A DNA stretch of 64,000 nt from Roseovarius sp. GTDB taxonomy: Bacteria; Pseudomonadota; Alphaproteobacteria; Rhodobacterales; Rhodobacteraceae. Under the pieces are notes generated by a model. The model saw nothing but the letters and a program-made list of their open reading frames with translations. It was not told where the DNA came from and searched no databases. Position 1 is the first letter of the stretch. Each line of letters opens with the position of its first letter. Of the stretch, positions 26,702 through 34,896 are shown one piece after another. Made by a program: the position numbers and the translations under genes. The stretch spans positions 291,896 to 355,895 of the forward strand of contig JAJFIA010000004.1 of the NCBI GenBank assembly GCA_021775255.1, written 5' to 3'.

Positions 26702-27465
26702 ACCGACAAAAGGTTCTGATCACCGGCGGGGCCTCGGGCATTGGCCTCGCCCTGGCCCGGCGTTTTATCGCGCGCGGGGATCAGGTGGCGATTTGTGATG
26801 CCGATGCGGATGCCGTGGCGCGGATGCAGGCCCAGATGCCTGATGTCATCGCCGTGCAGGCCGATGTCACCGATGAGGCACAGATGGCCGCTTTTCTGAA
26901 CGGGATAGAATCCCGATGGGGCGGCATTGATGTGGTTTGCGCCAATGCCGGCACCGGCGGCCCCGCAGGCCGGATCGAAACGCTGGATTACAATGACTGG
27001 CAATCCTGCATTGCCGTCAATCTGAATGGTGCCTTCCTCACCTGTCGTTGGGCTGCGCGGCTGATGCGGGCGCAGGGCGCGGGGCTGATTGTGCTCACCT
27101 CCTCAACCGCCGGGTTATTCGGCTATCCCCTGCGCGCGCCCTATTGTGCCGCAAAATGGGCCATTGTCGGCCTGACCAAAACCCTTGCGTCCGAGCTTGG
27201 CCCCGCCGGTGTGCGTGTCAACGCCATCTGCCCCGGTGCCGTGGAGGGCGACCGAATGGACCGGGTCGTCGCGATGGAGGCCAAGGCCAGCGGCAAACCC
27301 GAGGATGAGGTGCGCGCGCAATATGTCAGGGGCGTATCCCTGCGCACATGGGTCAGCGGCGATGATCTGGCCGATACGGTGCTGTTCCTCGCCTCGCCTG
27401 CCGCCAGCAAGATTTCCGGTCAGATCATGGCCATCGACGGACATACGGAGACATTGACACCATGA
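26698..27465 (+). CDS. Short-chain dehydrogenase of the carnitine operon
   Basis: This is a 255-residue classical SDR with cofactor site TGGASGIG, acidic D39-type residue after beta-2 (CDADADA) favouring NAD, NAG motif (CANAGTGG), catalytic Ser (TSSTAG) and YCAAK. It overlaps both neighbours by 4 bp, so it belongs to the pathway. Plausible roles are D-carnitine dehydrogenation, as suggested for rhizobial carnitine clusters, or reduction of the acetoacetate released by CdhC to 3-hydroxybutyrate. The sequence does not decide between these. Confidence 0.85.
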   Translation: MNRQKVLITGGASGIGLALARRFIARGDQVAICDADADAVARMQAQMPDVIAVQADVTDEAQMAAFLNGIESRWGGIDVVCANAGTGGPAGRIETLDYNDWQSCIAVNLNGAFLTCRWAARLMRAQGAGLIVLTSSTAGLFGYPLRAPYCAAKWAIVGLTKTLASELGPAGVRVNAICPGAVEGDRMDRVVAMEAKASGKPEDEVRAQYVRGVSLRTWVSGDDLADTVLFLASPAASKISGQIMAIDGHTETLTP

Positions 27466-28871
27466 CATCAACAGCAGCGATTATTGGCGGTGGCGTCATC
27501 GGCGGCGGCTGGGCCGCGCGGTTCCTGCTCAACGGCTGGAACGTGAACGTGTTTGACCCAGATCCGGAGGCCGAGCGCAAGATCGGCGAGGTGCTGGCCA
27601 ATGCCCGCCATGCCCTTCCGATGCTCTATGATTATGCCCTGCCCCCCGAAGGCAAGCTGATATTTTGCAGCACCATGTCCGAGGCCGTGGCCACCGCCGA
27701 CTGGATTCAGGAAAGCGTGCCTGAGCGGCTTGACCTCAAGCACAAGGTTTACCAGACGCTGCAGCAGCATTGCCGGGCCGATGCCATCATCGGCTCCTCC
27801 ACTTCAGGCTTCAAACCCAGCGAATTGCAGAACTGTGCCAGCCGCCCTGAGCAAATTCTTGTCACGCATCCCTTCAACCCGGTTTACCTGCTGCCGCTGA
27901 TCGAGCTTGTGCCTTCTGGCAAAACCGCGCCGGGGCTGGTTGAGAAAGCCAGTGAGATACTGACCGGTATCGGCATGTACCCGCTGCATGTGCGCCACGA
28001 AATTGACGCCCATATTGCCGATCGTTTCCTCGAGGCCGTCTGGCGCGAGGCGCTTTGGCTGATCAAGGACGGTATCGCCACGACGGAAGAAATTGATAAC
28101 GCCATCCGCTATGGTTTCGGTATCCGCTGGGCGCAGATGGGCCTGTTTGAAACCTACCGCATTGCCGGCGGCGAGGCGGGCATGAAGCACTTCATTGATC
28201 AGTTCGGCCCCTGCCTTAAGTGGCCCTGGACCAAGCTGATGGATGTGCCCGAACTGACGGATGAATTGGCCCAGAAGATTGCCGATCAATCCGATGCCCA
28301 ATCGGGCGGCCTGAGCATTCGCGAGCTAGAGCGCAAGCGCGATAACAACCTGATCGCCATGATGCGGGCCTTGAAACAACAAAACACGGCTGCGGGCAGG
28401 CTGATCAATACCCACCAGCAAACATTGCAAACCGTGTTTGAGGATACCAACCCCCTGATCACGGTGCGCCGGCAGATCCCCATCGACTGGACCGATTATA
28501 ACGGCCACATGAACGAAGGCCGCTATGGTCAGGTTTTCAGTGATGCCGCCGATGCGGTGATGATCCATGTCGGTGCCGATGCCGATTATATCGCGGGCGG
28601 CAAAAGCTATTTCACCGCTGAGACCACCATCAAATATCTGGATGAAACCCATGCCGGTGAACGGATCAAAGTGATTAGCCGTGTCACCCTTGGCGAAGGC
28701 AAGAAACTGCGGCTCTTTCATGAGATGACGCGCGCCAGCGACGGGGAGGTTTTAAGCACCTGTGATCAGTTCCTGCTGCATGTCGATCTCACCACCCGCC
28801 GCTCATGTGATCCTATGCCCAATGTGCGGGCCAAAGTTGAAGCACTGGCCGCTTTGCACAAGGAGGACTGA
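27462..28871 (+). CDS. cdhA: L-carnitine dehydrogenase fused to betainyl-CoA thioesterase
   Basis: Residues 1-315 form a 3-hydroxyacyl-CoA-dehydrogenase-like carnitine 3-dehydrogenase: NAD site IIGGGVIGGGWAARFL, STSGFKPS, and THPFNPVYLLPLIELVP carrying the catalytic His. Residues about 335-469 are a hot-dog thioesterase (IPIDWTDYNGHMNEGRYGQVFSDAAD, TAETTIKYLDE), equal to separate CdhB in Pseudomonas. Together they oxidise L-carnitine to 3-dehydrocarnitine and hydrolyse glycine betainyl-CoA made by CdhC to glycine betaine. Such two-domain forms are known in rhizobia. Confidence 0.9.
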   Translation: MTSTAAIIGGGVIGGGWAARFLLNGWNVNVFDPDPEAERKIGEVLANARHALPMLYDYALPPEGKLIFCSTMSEAVATADWIQESVPERLDLKHKVYQTLQQHCRADAIIGSSTSGFKPSELQNCASRPEQILVTHPFNPVYLLPLIELVPSGKTAPGLVEKASEILTGIGMYPLHVRHEIDAHIADRFLEAVWREALWLIKDGIATTEEIDNAIRYGFGIRWAQMGLFETYRIAGGEAGMKHFIDQFGPCLKWPWTKLMDVPELTDELAQKIADQSDAQSGGLSIRELERKRDNNLIAMMRALKQQNTAAGRLINTHQQTLQTVFEDTNPLITVRRQIPIDWTDYNGHMNEGRYGQVFSDAADAVMIHVGADADYIAGGKSYFTAETTIKYLDETHAGERIKVISRVTLGEGKKLRLFHEMTRASDGEVLSTCDQFLLHVDLTTRRSCDPMPNVRAKVEALAALHKED

Positions 28872-28872
28872 G

Positions 28873-30033
28873 ATGGATTTTGCCCTGAGCGACGAGCAGG
28901 AAATGATCGTCAAGACCGTCCGCAGCTTTGTCGAGAATGAGATTTACCCGCATGAGGCCGAGGTGGAACGCAGCGGCATCGTGCCCCCCGATGTGGCGGC
29001 TTCGATCAAACAAAAAACCCTCGATCTGGGGTTTTACGCCTGCAATTTCCCCGAGGATGTGGGCGGCGCGGGCCTCAATCACCTGGAATTTGCCCTTGTC
29101 GAGCGCGAGCTTGGCCGGGGCAGCATGGCGCTCACCCATTTCTTCGGCCGCCCGCAAAATATCCTGATGGCCTGCGCCGGCGATCAGCGCGAGCGCTATC
29201 TTCTGCCCGCCATGCGCGGCGAAAAAATGGATGCTTTGGCGATGACCGAACCCGGGGCAGGCTCGGACATTCGCGGCATGTCCTGCTCCGCCCGGCGCGA
29301 GGGCGGGGATTGGCTTCTCAACGGCAGCAAGCACTTCATCTCAGGCGCGGATCACGCTGATTTTTTCATCGTTTTCGTGGCCACCGGCGAAGATAACACG
29401 CCCCGCGGGCCGAAAAAGCGCATCACCACATTTCTGGTGGATCGCGGCATGGCGGGATTTACCGTCCGGCCCGGATATAATTCGGTCAGCCACCGGGGTT
29501 ATAAAAACTGCATTCTTGAATTTGATGAGTGTCGCCTGTCGGACGCGCAGATTCTGGGCGAGGTTGATGGCGGTTTCGCGGTAATGAATGAATGGCTCTA
29601 TGCCACCCGCATCACCGTCGCAACCATGGCCGTTGGCCGCGCCCGCCGCTGCTTTGATTATGCGCTGAATTACGCCGCCGAGCGCAAACAATTCGGCCAG
29701 AAGATTGGCAAATTTCAGGGCATCAGCTTTCAGATTGCCGACATGATCACCGAAATTGACGCCGCCGACTGGCTCACGTTAAGTGCCGCCTGGAGGCTTG
29801 ATCAGGGCCTGGCCGCCAACCGTGAGATTGCCAGCGCCAAACTCTACGCCTCGGAAATGCTTGCCCGCGTCACCGATGCCACCCTGCAAATCTATGGCGG
29901 CATGGGATTGATGGATGATTTCCCGATCGAGCGCTTCTGGCGCGACGCAAGGGTTGAACGCATCTGGGATGGCACATCCGAGATTCAGCGCCACATCATC
30001 AGCCGTGATCTTCTCAGGCCACTTGGAGCCTGA
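28873..30033 (+). CDS. Acyl-CoA dehydrogenase, candidate gamma-butyrobetainyl-CoA dehydrogenase
   Basis: The 386-residue flavoprotein has the ACAD layout: helical N-domain (FALSDEQEMIVKTVRSFVENEI), FAD/substrate loop ALAMTEPGAGSDIRGM, YNSVSHRGYKNCILEFDECR, and RKQFGQKIGKFQGISFQIADM with IYGGMGLMDDFPIERFWRDARV. The catalytic Glu expected near WDGTSEIQ is present. In context it should form crotonobetainyl-CoA from gamma-butyrobetainyl-CoA, as CaiA does in reverse. AAGGAGG precedes the ATG. A 196 bp inverted-repeat element separates it from the next gene. Confidence 0.87.
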   Translation: MDFALSDEQEMIVKTVRSFVENEIYPHEAEVERSGIVPPDVAASIKQKTLDLGFYACNFPEDVGGAGLNHLEFALVERELGRGSMALTHFFGRPQNILMACAGDQRERYLLPAMRGEKMDALAMTEPGAGSDIRGMSCSARREGGDWLLNGSKHFISGADHADFFIVFVATGEDNTPRGPKKRITTFLVDRGMAGFTVRPGYNSVSHRGYKNCILEFDECRLSDAQILGEVDGGFAVMNEWLYATRITVATMAVGRARRCFDYALNYAAERKQFGQKIGKFQGISFQIADMITEIDAADWLTLSAAWRLDQGLAANREIASAKLYASEMLARVTDATLQIYGGMGLMDDFPIERFWRDARVERIWDGTSEIQRHIISRDLLRPLGA

Positions 30034-30054
30034 TGGCTATGATGAAAGAGATGA

Positions 30055-30250
30055 ATGCCTCCGGCGGGGATATTTTCGGCCAGAAGAAGCAAGGGTTTGT
30101 TAACCATGATGCGGCAAGATGTAGAAGCGGTACAGGCGGGGACGCCGATGGCCGTGCCAGGAGAAGCACATTATCGTGTTTCACCATACGGGGGAGCGAT
30201 GAAATTTCTCCCCCGTTTCTTCTGGCCACAAATATCCCCGCCGGAGGCAT
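30055..30250. repeat. 196-bp inverted-repeat element inside the carnitine operon
   Basis: The arms 30055-30088 and 30217-30250 are reverse complements at 32 of 34 positions and read inward from ATGCCTCCGGCGGGGATATT. The inner part holds a second hairpin (GGGGGAG...CTCCCCC, about 30190-30215). The GCCTCCGGCGGGGATATTTTTGG-type motif is, as I recall, a frequent 3'-end repeat in roseobacters. It fills almost the whole gap between the ACAD and the CoA-synthetase gene, and the last 26 bases to the next ATG contain no clear ribosome-binding site. Confidence 0.8.
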
Positions 30251-30276
30251 AAATCTTTTACTGCGGGACGCCGGTT

Positions 30277-32316
30277 ATGCGTGACCTCGACCGCCTGTTA
30301 CGGCCCAAATCAATCGCCGTCATTGGCGGCGGTGCCTGGTGCATCTCGGTGATCGAGCAATGCCGGAAAATGAAATACAGGGGCACGATCTGGCCGGTCC
30401 ACCCCAGCAAACCCACGATTGGCAATCTGTCAGCGTTTTCCTCTATCGAGCATCTTCCGGGGATACCTGACGCGGTGTTCATCGGTGTCAACCGTCATGC
30501 CACACTGGATATTGTCCAACATCTCAGCCGCATCGGGGCCGGGGGTGCAGTGTGCTTTGCCAGCGGTTTTTCCGAGGCACAGGCAGAAACCGGTGATGGC
30601 ACTGATCTGCAGGAAAAGCTGCTTCTGGCCGCTGGCAGCATGCCAATCCTCGGCCCGAATTGCTATGGTTTCATCAATTATCTCGATGGGGCATTATTAT
30701 GGCCCGACCAGCATGGTGGTGCGCGCTGCAAAAGCGGCGTGGCGCTTCTCACGCAAAGCTCAAACATCGCCATCAACCTCACGATGCAGGCGCGCGGCCT
30801 GCCGCTGGCCTATGTCGTCACGGCCGGCAATCAGGCTCAGACCGGGCTTGCGGATATCGCCATGGGCCTGCTTGCGGATGATCGTGTTACCGCTTTGGGC
30901 CTGCATATCGAGGGCATAGGTGATCTGCGGGCCTTCGAGGCGCTGGCTCATGAGGCGCGCCGCCGTGGTAAGCCGATTGTCGCCCTCAAAGCCGGAAAAT
31001 CGCAGCAGGCTCAGGCCGCGGCAATATCCCATACGGCCTCACTTGCCGGCAGTGATACCGGCGCGCGCGCGTTGCTCAAACGCCTTGGCATTGCCCAGGT
31101 CGACAGCCTGCCAGAACTTCTGGAAACCGTAAAACTGCTGCACTTCACCGGGCCGTTGCCGTCAAACCGGATCGTTTCAATGTCCTGTTCGGGTGGGGAG
31201 GCCAGCCTGATGGCAGATGCGGGGCTGGGCCGGGATGTGACATTTCCGCCATTGGACAGGCACCAAAGCAGCGCCCTGCGCGCAGCACTCGGCCCCAAAG
31301 TGGCGCTGGCTAACCCATTGGATTATCACACATATATCTGGTCTGATACCGATGCAATGGCCAAAGCATTCACCGCCATGCTGGAAACTGACGCAGCCAT
31401 TGGTTGTTTGATCGTGGATTTTCCCCGGACAGACCGCTGTGATGCCGCTATGTGGGATTGCGTCATTCCCGCTGCTGCGCGCGCCAGCAAAGCAGCCGCA
31501 AAACCCTTGGCACTTGTGGCCACCTTGCCGGAAGCGATGCCCGAAGCCGTGGCTATGGAAATCATCAAGGCCGGGTTGATCCCGCTATTGGGGTTGGATG
31601 ACGCGCTAACCGCAATCGCTTCTGCGGCCTATCTCGGCCAGCCCCGTGCGGCACCTCAGCCACTGTTGCCCCCGGCGAGCGGCATCAAATCAGGCATTAT
31701 GAGCGAGGCAGAGGCCAAGTCTGCGCTGGCCGGGTTCGGCGTGGACATTCCCGGTTCTGCGCGGGCGCATGATCTTGTTTCTTTGCAACAGGCCTCTCTG
31801 GGCCTCCGCTTTCCTCAGGTGTTGAAGGCTGAAGGCCTGGCCCACAAGACGGAAAGTGGCGGCGTCGTGCTTGGCCTCAACTCCACGGATGATGTTCTCA
31901 TGGCGGCGCAAAACATGCAGGCAGAAAGCTACCTGCTGGAAGAGATGATCACCGATTCCGTGGCTGAAGTGCTGATCGGCGTGCTGTGTGATCCGGCGCA
32001 TGGCTTTGTCCTGACGCTGGCCTCGGGCGGCATCCTGACCGAGATCATGGCCGACAGCACATCCCTTTTGCTGCCCACAACCGAATCCGACATCACCCGC
32101 ACCCTCATGAGCCTGCGCATCGCCCCGGTGCTGCGCGGCTATCGTGGCAAACCGGCGGCGGATATATCCGCGATTGTCAAAGCGGTGCTGGCAGTGCAGG
32201 ATTATGTCACGGCCCATGCCGACCGGCTGGGTGAGGTTGAAATCAACCCGCTGATCTGTACGCCTTCGCGCGCTGTGGCGGCGGATGCCCTGATCACACT
32301 CGGAGATGAAACATGA
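30277..32316 (+). CDS. ADP-forming acyl-CoA synthetase, candidate betaine-CoA ligase
   Basis: The 679-residue protein matches acetate-CoA ligase (ADP-forming) fused chains: CoA-binding domain (RPKSIAVIGGG), succinyl-CoA-ligase-like domain (LGPNCYGFINY, LTQSSNIAINL), phospho-His in AAAISHTASLAGSD, and a C-terminal ATP-grasp part (LKAEGLAHKTESGGVVLGL...EVLIGVLCDPAHGFVLTLASGG...EVEINPL). It probably activates gamma-butyrobetaine or carnitine with CoA, a job done in E. coli by AMP-forming CaiC. The gene overlaps caiD by 4 bp. Confidence 0.85.
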   Translation: MRDLDRLLRPKSIAVIGGGAWCISVIEQCRKMKYRGTIWPVHPSKPTIGNLSAFSSIEHLPGIPDAVFIGVNRHATLDIVQHLSRIGAGGAVCFASGFSEAQAETGDGTDLQEKLLLAAGSMPILGPNCYGFINYLDGALLWPDQHGGARCKSGVALLTQSSNIAINLTMQARGLPLAYVVTAGNQAQTGLADIAMGLLADDRVTALGLHIEGIGDLRAFEALAHEARRRGKPIVALKAGKSQQAQAAAISHTASLAGSDTGARALLKRLGIAQVDSLPELLETVKLLHFTGPLPSNRIVSMSCSGGEASLMADAGLGRDVTFPPLDRHQSSALRAALGPKVALANPLDYHTYIWSDTDAMAKAFTAMLETDAAIGCLIVDFPRTDRCDAAMWDCVIPAAARASKAAAKPLALVATLPEAMPEAVAMEIIKAGLIPLLGLDDALTAIASAAYLGQPRAAPQPLLPPASGIKSGIMSEAEAKSALAGFGVDIPGSARAHDLVSLQQASLGLRFPQVLKAEGLAHKTESGGVVLGLNSTDDVLMAAQNMQAESYLLEEMITDSVAEVLIGVLCDPAHGFVLTLASGGILTEIMADSTSLLLPTTESDITRTLMSLRIAPVLRGYRGKPAADISAIVKAVLAVQDYVTAHADRLGEVEINPLICTPSRAVAADALITLGDET

Positions 32317-33098
32317 CAGACAACCCCATCAAAACCAAGCGCCGGGGCCAGGTATTGGAGATCACCCTCGACCGCCCCAAAGCCAATGCGATTGATCTGG
32401 CCACCAGCCGGATCATGGGCGAGGTGTTCGCCGGTTTCCGCGATGATCCTGATCTGCGTGTGGCGGTACTTACCGGTAGCGGCGGGAAATTCTTCTGCCC
32501 CGGATGGGATCTCAAGGCAGCAGCCGAGGGTGATGCGGTGGATGGGGATTACGGCATTGGCGGCTTTGGCGGCTTGCAGGAACTCAGAGGCATGAACAAA
32601 CCGGTGATTGCCGCCGTAAACGGCATTTGCTGTGGTGGTGGGCTGGAACTGGCGCTTTCGGCTGACATCATCCTTGCCGCGGATCACGCGAGCTTTGCCC
32701 TGCCGGAAATCCGATCCGGCACCGTGGCCGATGCCGCCAGCGTGAAACTGCCCAAACGCATCCCCTATCACATCGCCATGGAAATGCTGTTGACCGGGCG
32801 CTGGATTGATGCGGATGAGGCCGCCCGCTGGGGCATCATCAACCATATTTACCCCGCCGATCAACTGATGAGTGAGGCGCGCGCTCTCGCGGATCATCTG
32901 GCCTCGGGCCCGCCGCTGGTCTATGCCGCGATCAAAGAGATCGTGCGCGATGCCGAAGGCTCAACCTTCCAGGACAGCATGAACCGGATCACCAAACGGC
33001 AATATCCCACCGTGGATGCGCTTTATGCTTCAGAGGATCAAATGGAAGGGGCGCGCGCCTTTGCCGAGAAGCGTGATCCGGTCTGGAAGGGTAAATAA
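32313..33098 (+). CDS. caiD: Carnitinyl-CoA dehydratase (CaiD-like crotonase)
   Basis: CaiD hydrates crotonobetainyl-CoA to L-carnitinyl-CoA, or the reverse. The 261-residue crotonase matches E. coli CaiD along its length: LEITLDRPKANAID, GWDLKAAAEGDAVDGDYGIG, GGGLELALSADIILAAD, SFALPEIRSG and the shared end FAEKRDPVWKGK. The two catalytic Glu positions (GGGLE and LPE) are kept. It is the last gene of the operon and converges on the diguanylate cyclase. A short inverted repeat with AGCAGACC/GGTCTGCT arms (33109-33136) lies between their ends. Confidence 0.9.
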   Translation: MTDNPIKTKRRGQVLEITLDRPKANAIDLATSRIMGEVFAGFRDDPDLRVAVLTGSGGKFFCPGWDLKAAAEGDAVDGDYGIGGFGGLQELRGMNKPVIAAVNGICCGGGLELALSADIILAADHASFALPEIRSGTVADAASVKLPKRIPYHIAMEMLLTGRWIDADEAARWGIINHIYPADQLMSEARALADHLASGPPLVYAAIKEIVRDAEGSTFQDSMNRITKRQYPTVDALYASEDQMEGARAFAEKRDPVWKGK

Positions 33099-33122
33099 GA
33101 CAACAGCAAGCAGACCGGGGTT

Positions 33123-34160
33123 TCAGCAGGTCTGCTCGCCCTGCCCAATGTGCCACAGACCAACGTCATATATCACATGACACCCCCGGCCACGATCCTT
33201 GGCGGCATAAAGCGCCACATCCGCATCCTGCATCATCCGATCAATATCCGGCGACTTATAGTCACAGCTCAAAGTCGACCCGATGCTGGCGGATATTTTG
33301 CATTCCTGCCCGTTAAAGGGAATCGGATGTTCCAGTTTTGCAATCAGCCGACCTGCTATTTCAGCCAGTATCTTCCGGTCCGACAGGTTGTTGAAAATCA
33401 GAACAAACTCATCCCCGCCGGTGCGGATAACCGTATCATTGCCGCGTATTTCATCCACCATCAGCCGCGCCACATGCTGCAACACATGATCGCCAGCCGC
33501 ATGGCCCATGTTGTCATTCACCGCCTTGAAAAAATCCAGATCGAGGTTCATCAGGGCAAAATCCTGCTCGGATTGCACCAGACGCTCCATTATATGATCC
33601 ATTGCGCGGCGGTTCTTCAGCCCGGTCAGTGTATCGGTAAAAGCCTGCTCTTCGGCGGCGATCTTTGCCCCCTGCAAGCGCATGTTGAGCTTGTGCGATT
33701 CCGCCATCGCCGCCGATTTCGCCTCAACCAGATAGAGCATCTCAACCGTCAGATCCGTGGCCGCAAAATCCGCGCTGGTCAGGGAAAAATCCCGCACCGC
33801 GTCAATCACCGAGATGCCGAATGACAGATTGACAACCGCCCCGCCCGGCGGCCCGAAACCGGCATCTTCCGGCAGCGGCACCAACACCCCTTTCATCTCA
33901 GTGCAGGGCGGGCAGCGCAGCTTGAGATGCAGCTTCATCCCACCGGTGCCGCGCAAATCCTCCATTGACGGGCCAATATTGGGCCGCTTTACCTGCAACA
34001 GTTCCAGAAACCGCATGCCAATCAGATTGTCCTGAGGCAACAGTTTATTCAAGGCTGGCCCGGCATGCTCGATATGGCCGGTTTTGCTCAGGATTACATG
34101 CATCGGGCACAGCGTATTCAGCATGCCTTCCAACACTGAAATATCTGTCATGTCTTTCAT
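33123..34160 (-). CDS. HNOBA-like PAS plus GGDEF diguanylate cyclase
   Basis: The 345-residue protein has an N-terminal domain (about 1-130) resembling the haem-NO-binding-associated PAS module, a short coiled segment (SAAMAESHKLNMRLQGAKIAAEEQ) and a GGDEF domain. The active site is TGGDEF, and RGND placed nine residues before it fits the RxxD product-inhibition site, so it should make cyclic di-GMP. Its ATG overlaps the H-NOX-like stop by 4 bp, the usual genomic link between an H-NOX sensor and its effector. Confidence 0.9.
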   Translation of the reverse strand: MKDMTDISVLEGMLNTLCPMHVILSKTGHIEHAGPALNKLLPQDNLIGMRFLELLQVKRPNIGPSMEDLRGTGGMKLHLKLRCPPCTEMKGVLVPLPEDAGFGPPGGAVVNLSFGISVIDAVRDFSLTSADFAATDLTVEMLYLVEAKSAAMAESHKLNMRLQGAKIAAEEQAFTDTLTGLKNRRAMDHIMERLVQSEQDFALMNLDLDFFKAVNDNMGHAAGDHVLQHVARLMVDEIRGNDTVIRTGGDEFVLIFNNLSDRKILAEIAGRLIAKLEHPIPFNGQECKISASIGSTLSCDYKSPDIDRMMQDADVALYAAKDRGRGCHVIYDVGLWHIGQGEQTC

Positions 34161-34753
34161 CCTGCTCTTGCGCCCAGCACAAAATCCCGCCCCTCGGCAA
34201 AGGCGGTTTCAAGTAATCTGACTTCAACAATTTCCATACCGTCACGCTGACCTTTGTAATCCAGATATACCAGCGCGCCATAATCATCGGCCATGGTGCG
34301 CAATAATCCGGTTACAACATGGCCAAATCCGCAAATGCCCCCGGGGGCCGCACCGATCACAACCGAATAAAAATTCGGCCCGTGTTCGCGCAATTCCAGT
34401 GATGGCAATATCAGATCCGAAACCGCCAGCTTTGTCCGCGCTGGCAAATCATCCAGCGAATGCAGAAATTCAACAAAGTTTTCGCCGCTGAAACGCAACA
34501 AGCGCCGCACCGCCTTAACATTGGGGTGCGACACCAGATAGGTGCCGATATCCTCAAGCACATCCGGCAAAGGCTTGTCCAGCCGGACCGCGATCAAATC
34601 AAGCAGTTGCACCGTCAGCTCATTTTCATATGTCAGCATCGGCTCAAATTCAGTAAACCCAAGATCAAGCTCCTGCATGATGCCCGCCCAGACATTCCGG
34701 CCATAGGTATCGCGAACAAACCGCTCAATGATCCGGTTGATCAATCCGTGCAT
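34157..34753 (-). CDS. H-NOX-family protein lacking the canonical haem ligand
   Basis: The 198-residue protein starts MHGLINRIIERFVRDTYG, typical of H-NOX proteins in Rhodobacteraceae, and keeps the fold's ENFVEFLHSLDD region. In canonical H-NOX the proximal haem His follows this segment (MDEVH in Thermoanaerobacter). Here the aligned position reads LDDLP, so the ligand would be Pro104. The YxSxR propionate clamp is also missing: the region reads NFYSVVIGAAPGG. It may bind haem differently or not at all. It overlaps the cyclase gene and is probably its sensor. Confidence 0.85.
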   Translation of the reverse strand: MHGLINRIIERFVRDTYGRNVWAGIMQELDLGFTEFEPMLTYENELTVQLLDLIAVRLDKPLPDVLEDIGTYLVSHPNVKAVRRLLRFSGENFVEFLHSLDDLPARTKLAVSDLILPSLELREHGPNFYSVVIGAAPGGICGFGHVVTGLLRTMADDYGALVYLDYKGQRDGMEIVEVRLLETAFAEGRDFVLGARAG

Positions 34754-34896
34754 CTGTATCCACTCCTCACGCTAGGGCAAAACCCTTACACGCGCAGGCT
34801 TAACAGAGGCCGAATATATACAATTTTCATTATTTCTTTGGTCAGATGAAACCCGCCAAATCTGCCCGGTTGTGCAGGGTGCTTTATCTCAATGCC

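Noticed and set aside
27335..28871. Whole dehydrogenase gene as a 3-hydroxybutyryl-CoA dehydrogenase.
   Set aside because: The fused hot-dog thioesterase, the CdhC and CaiD neighbours and the divergent CdhR-type regulator favour carnitine dehydrogenase.
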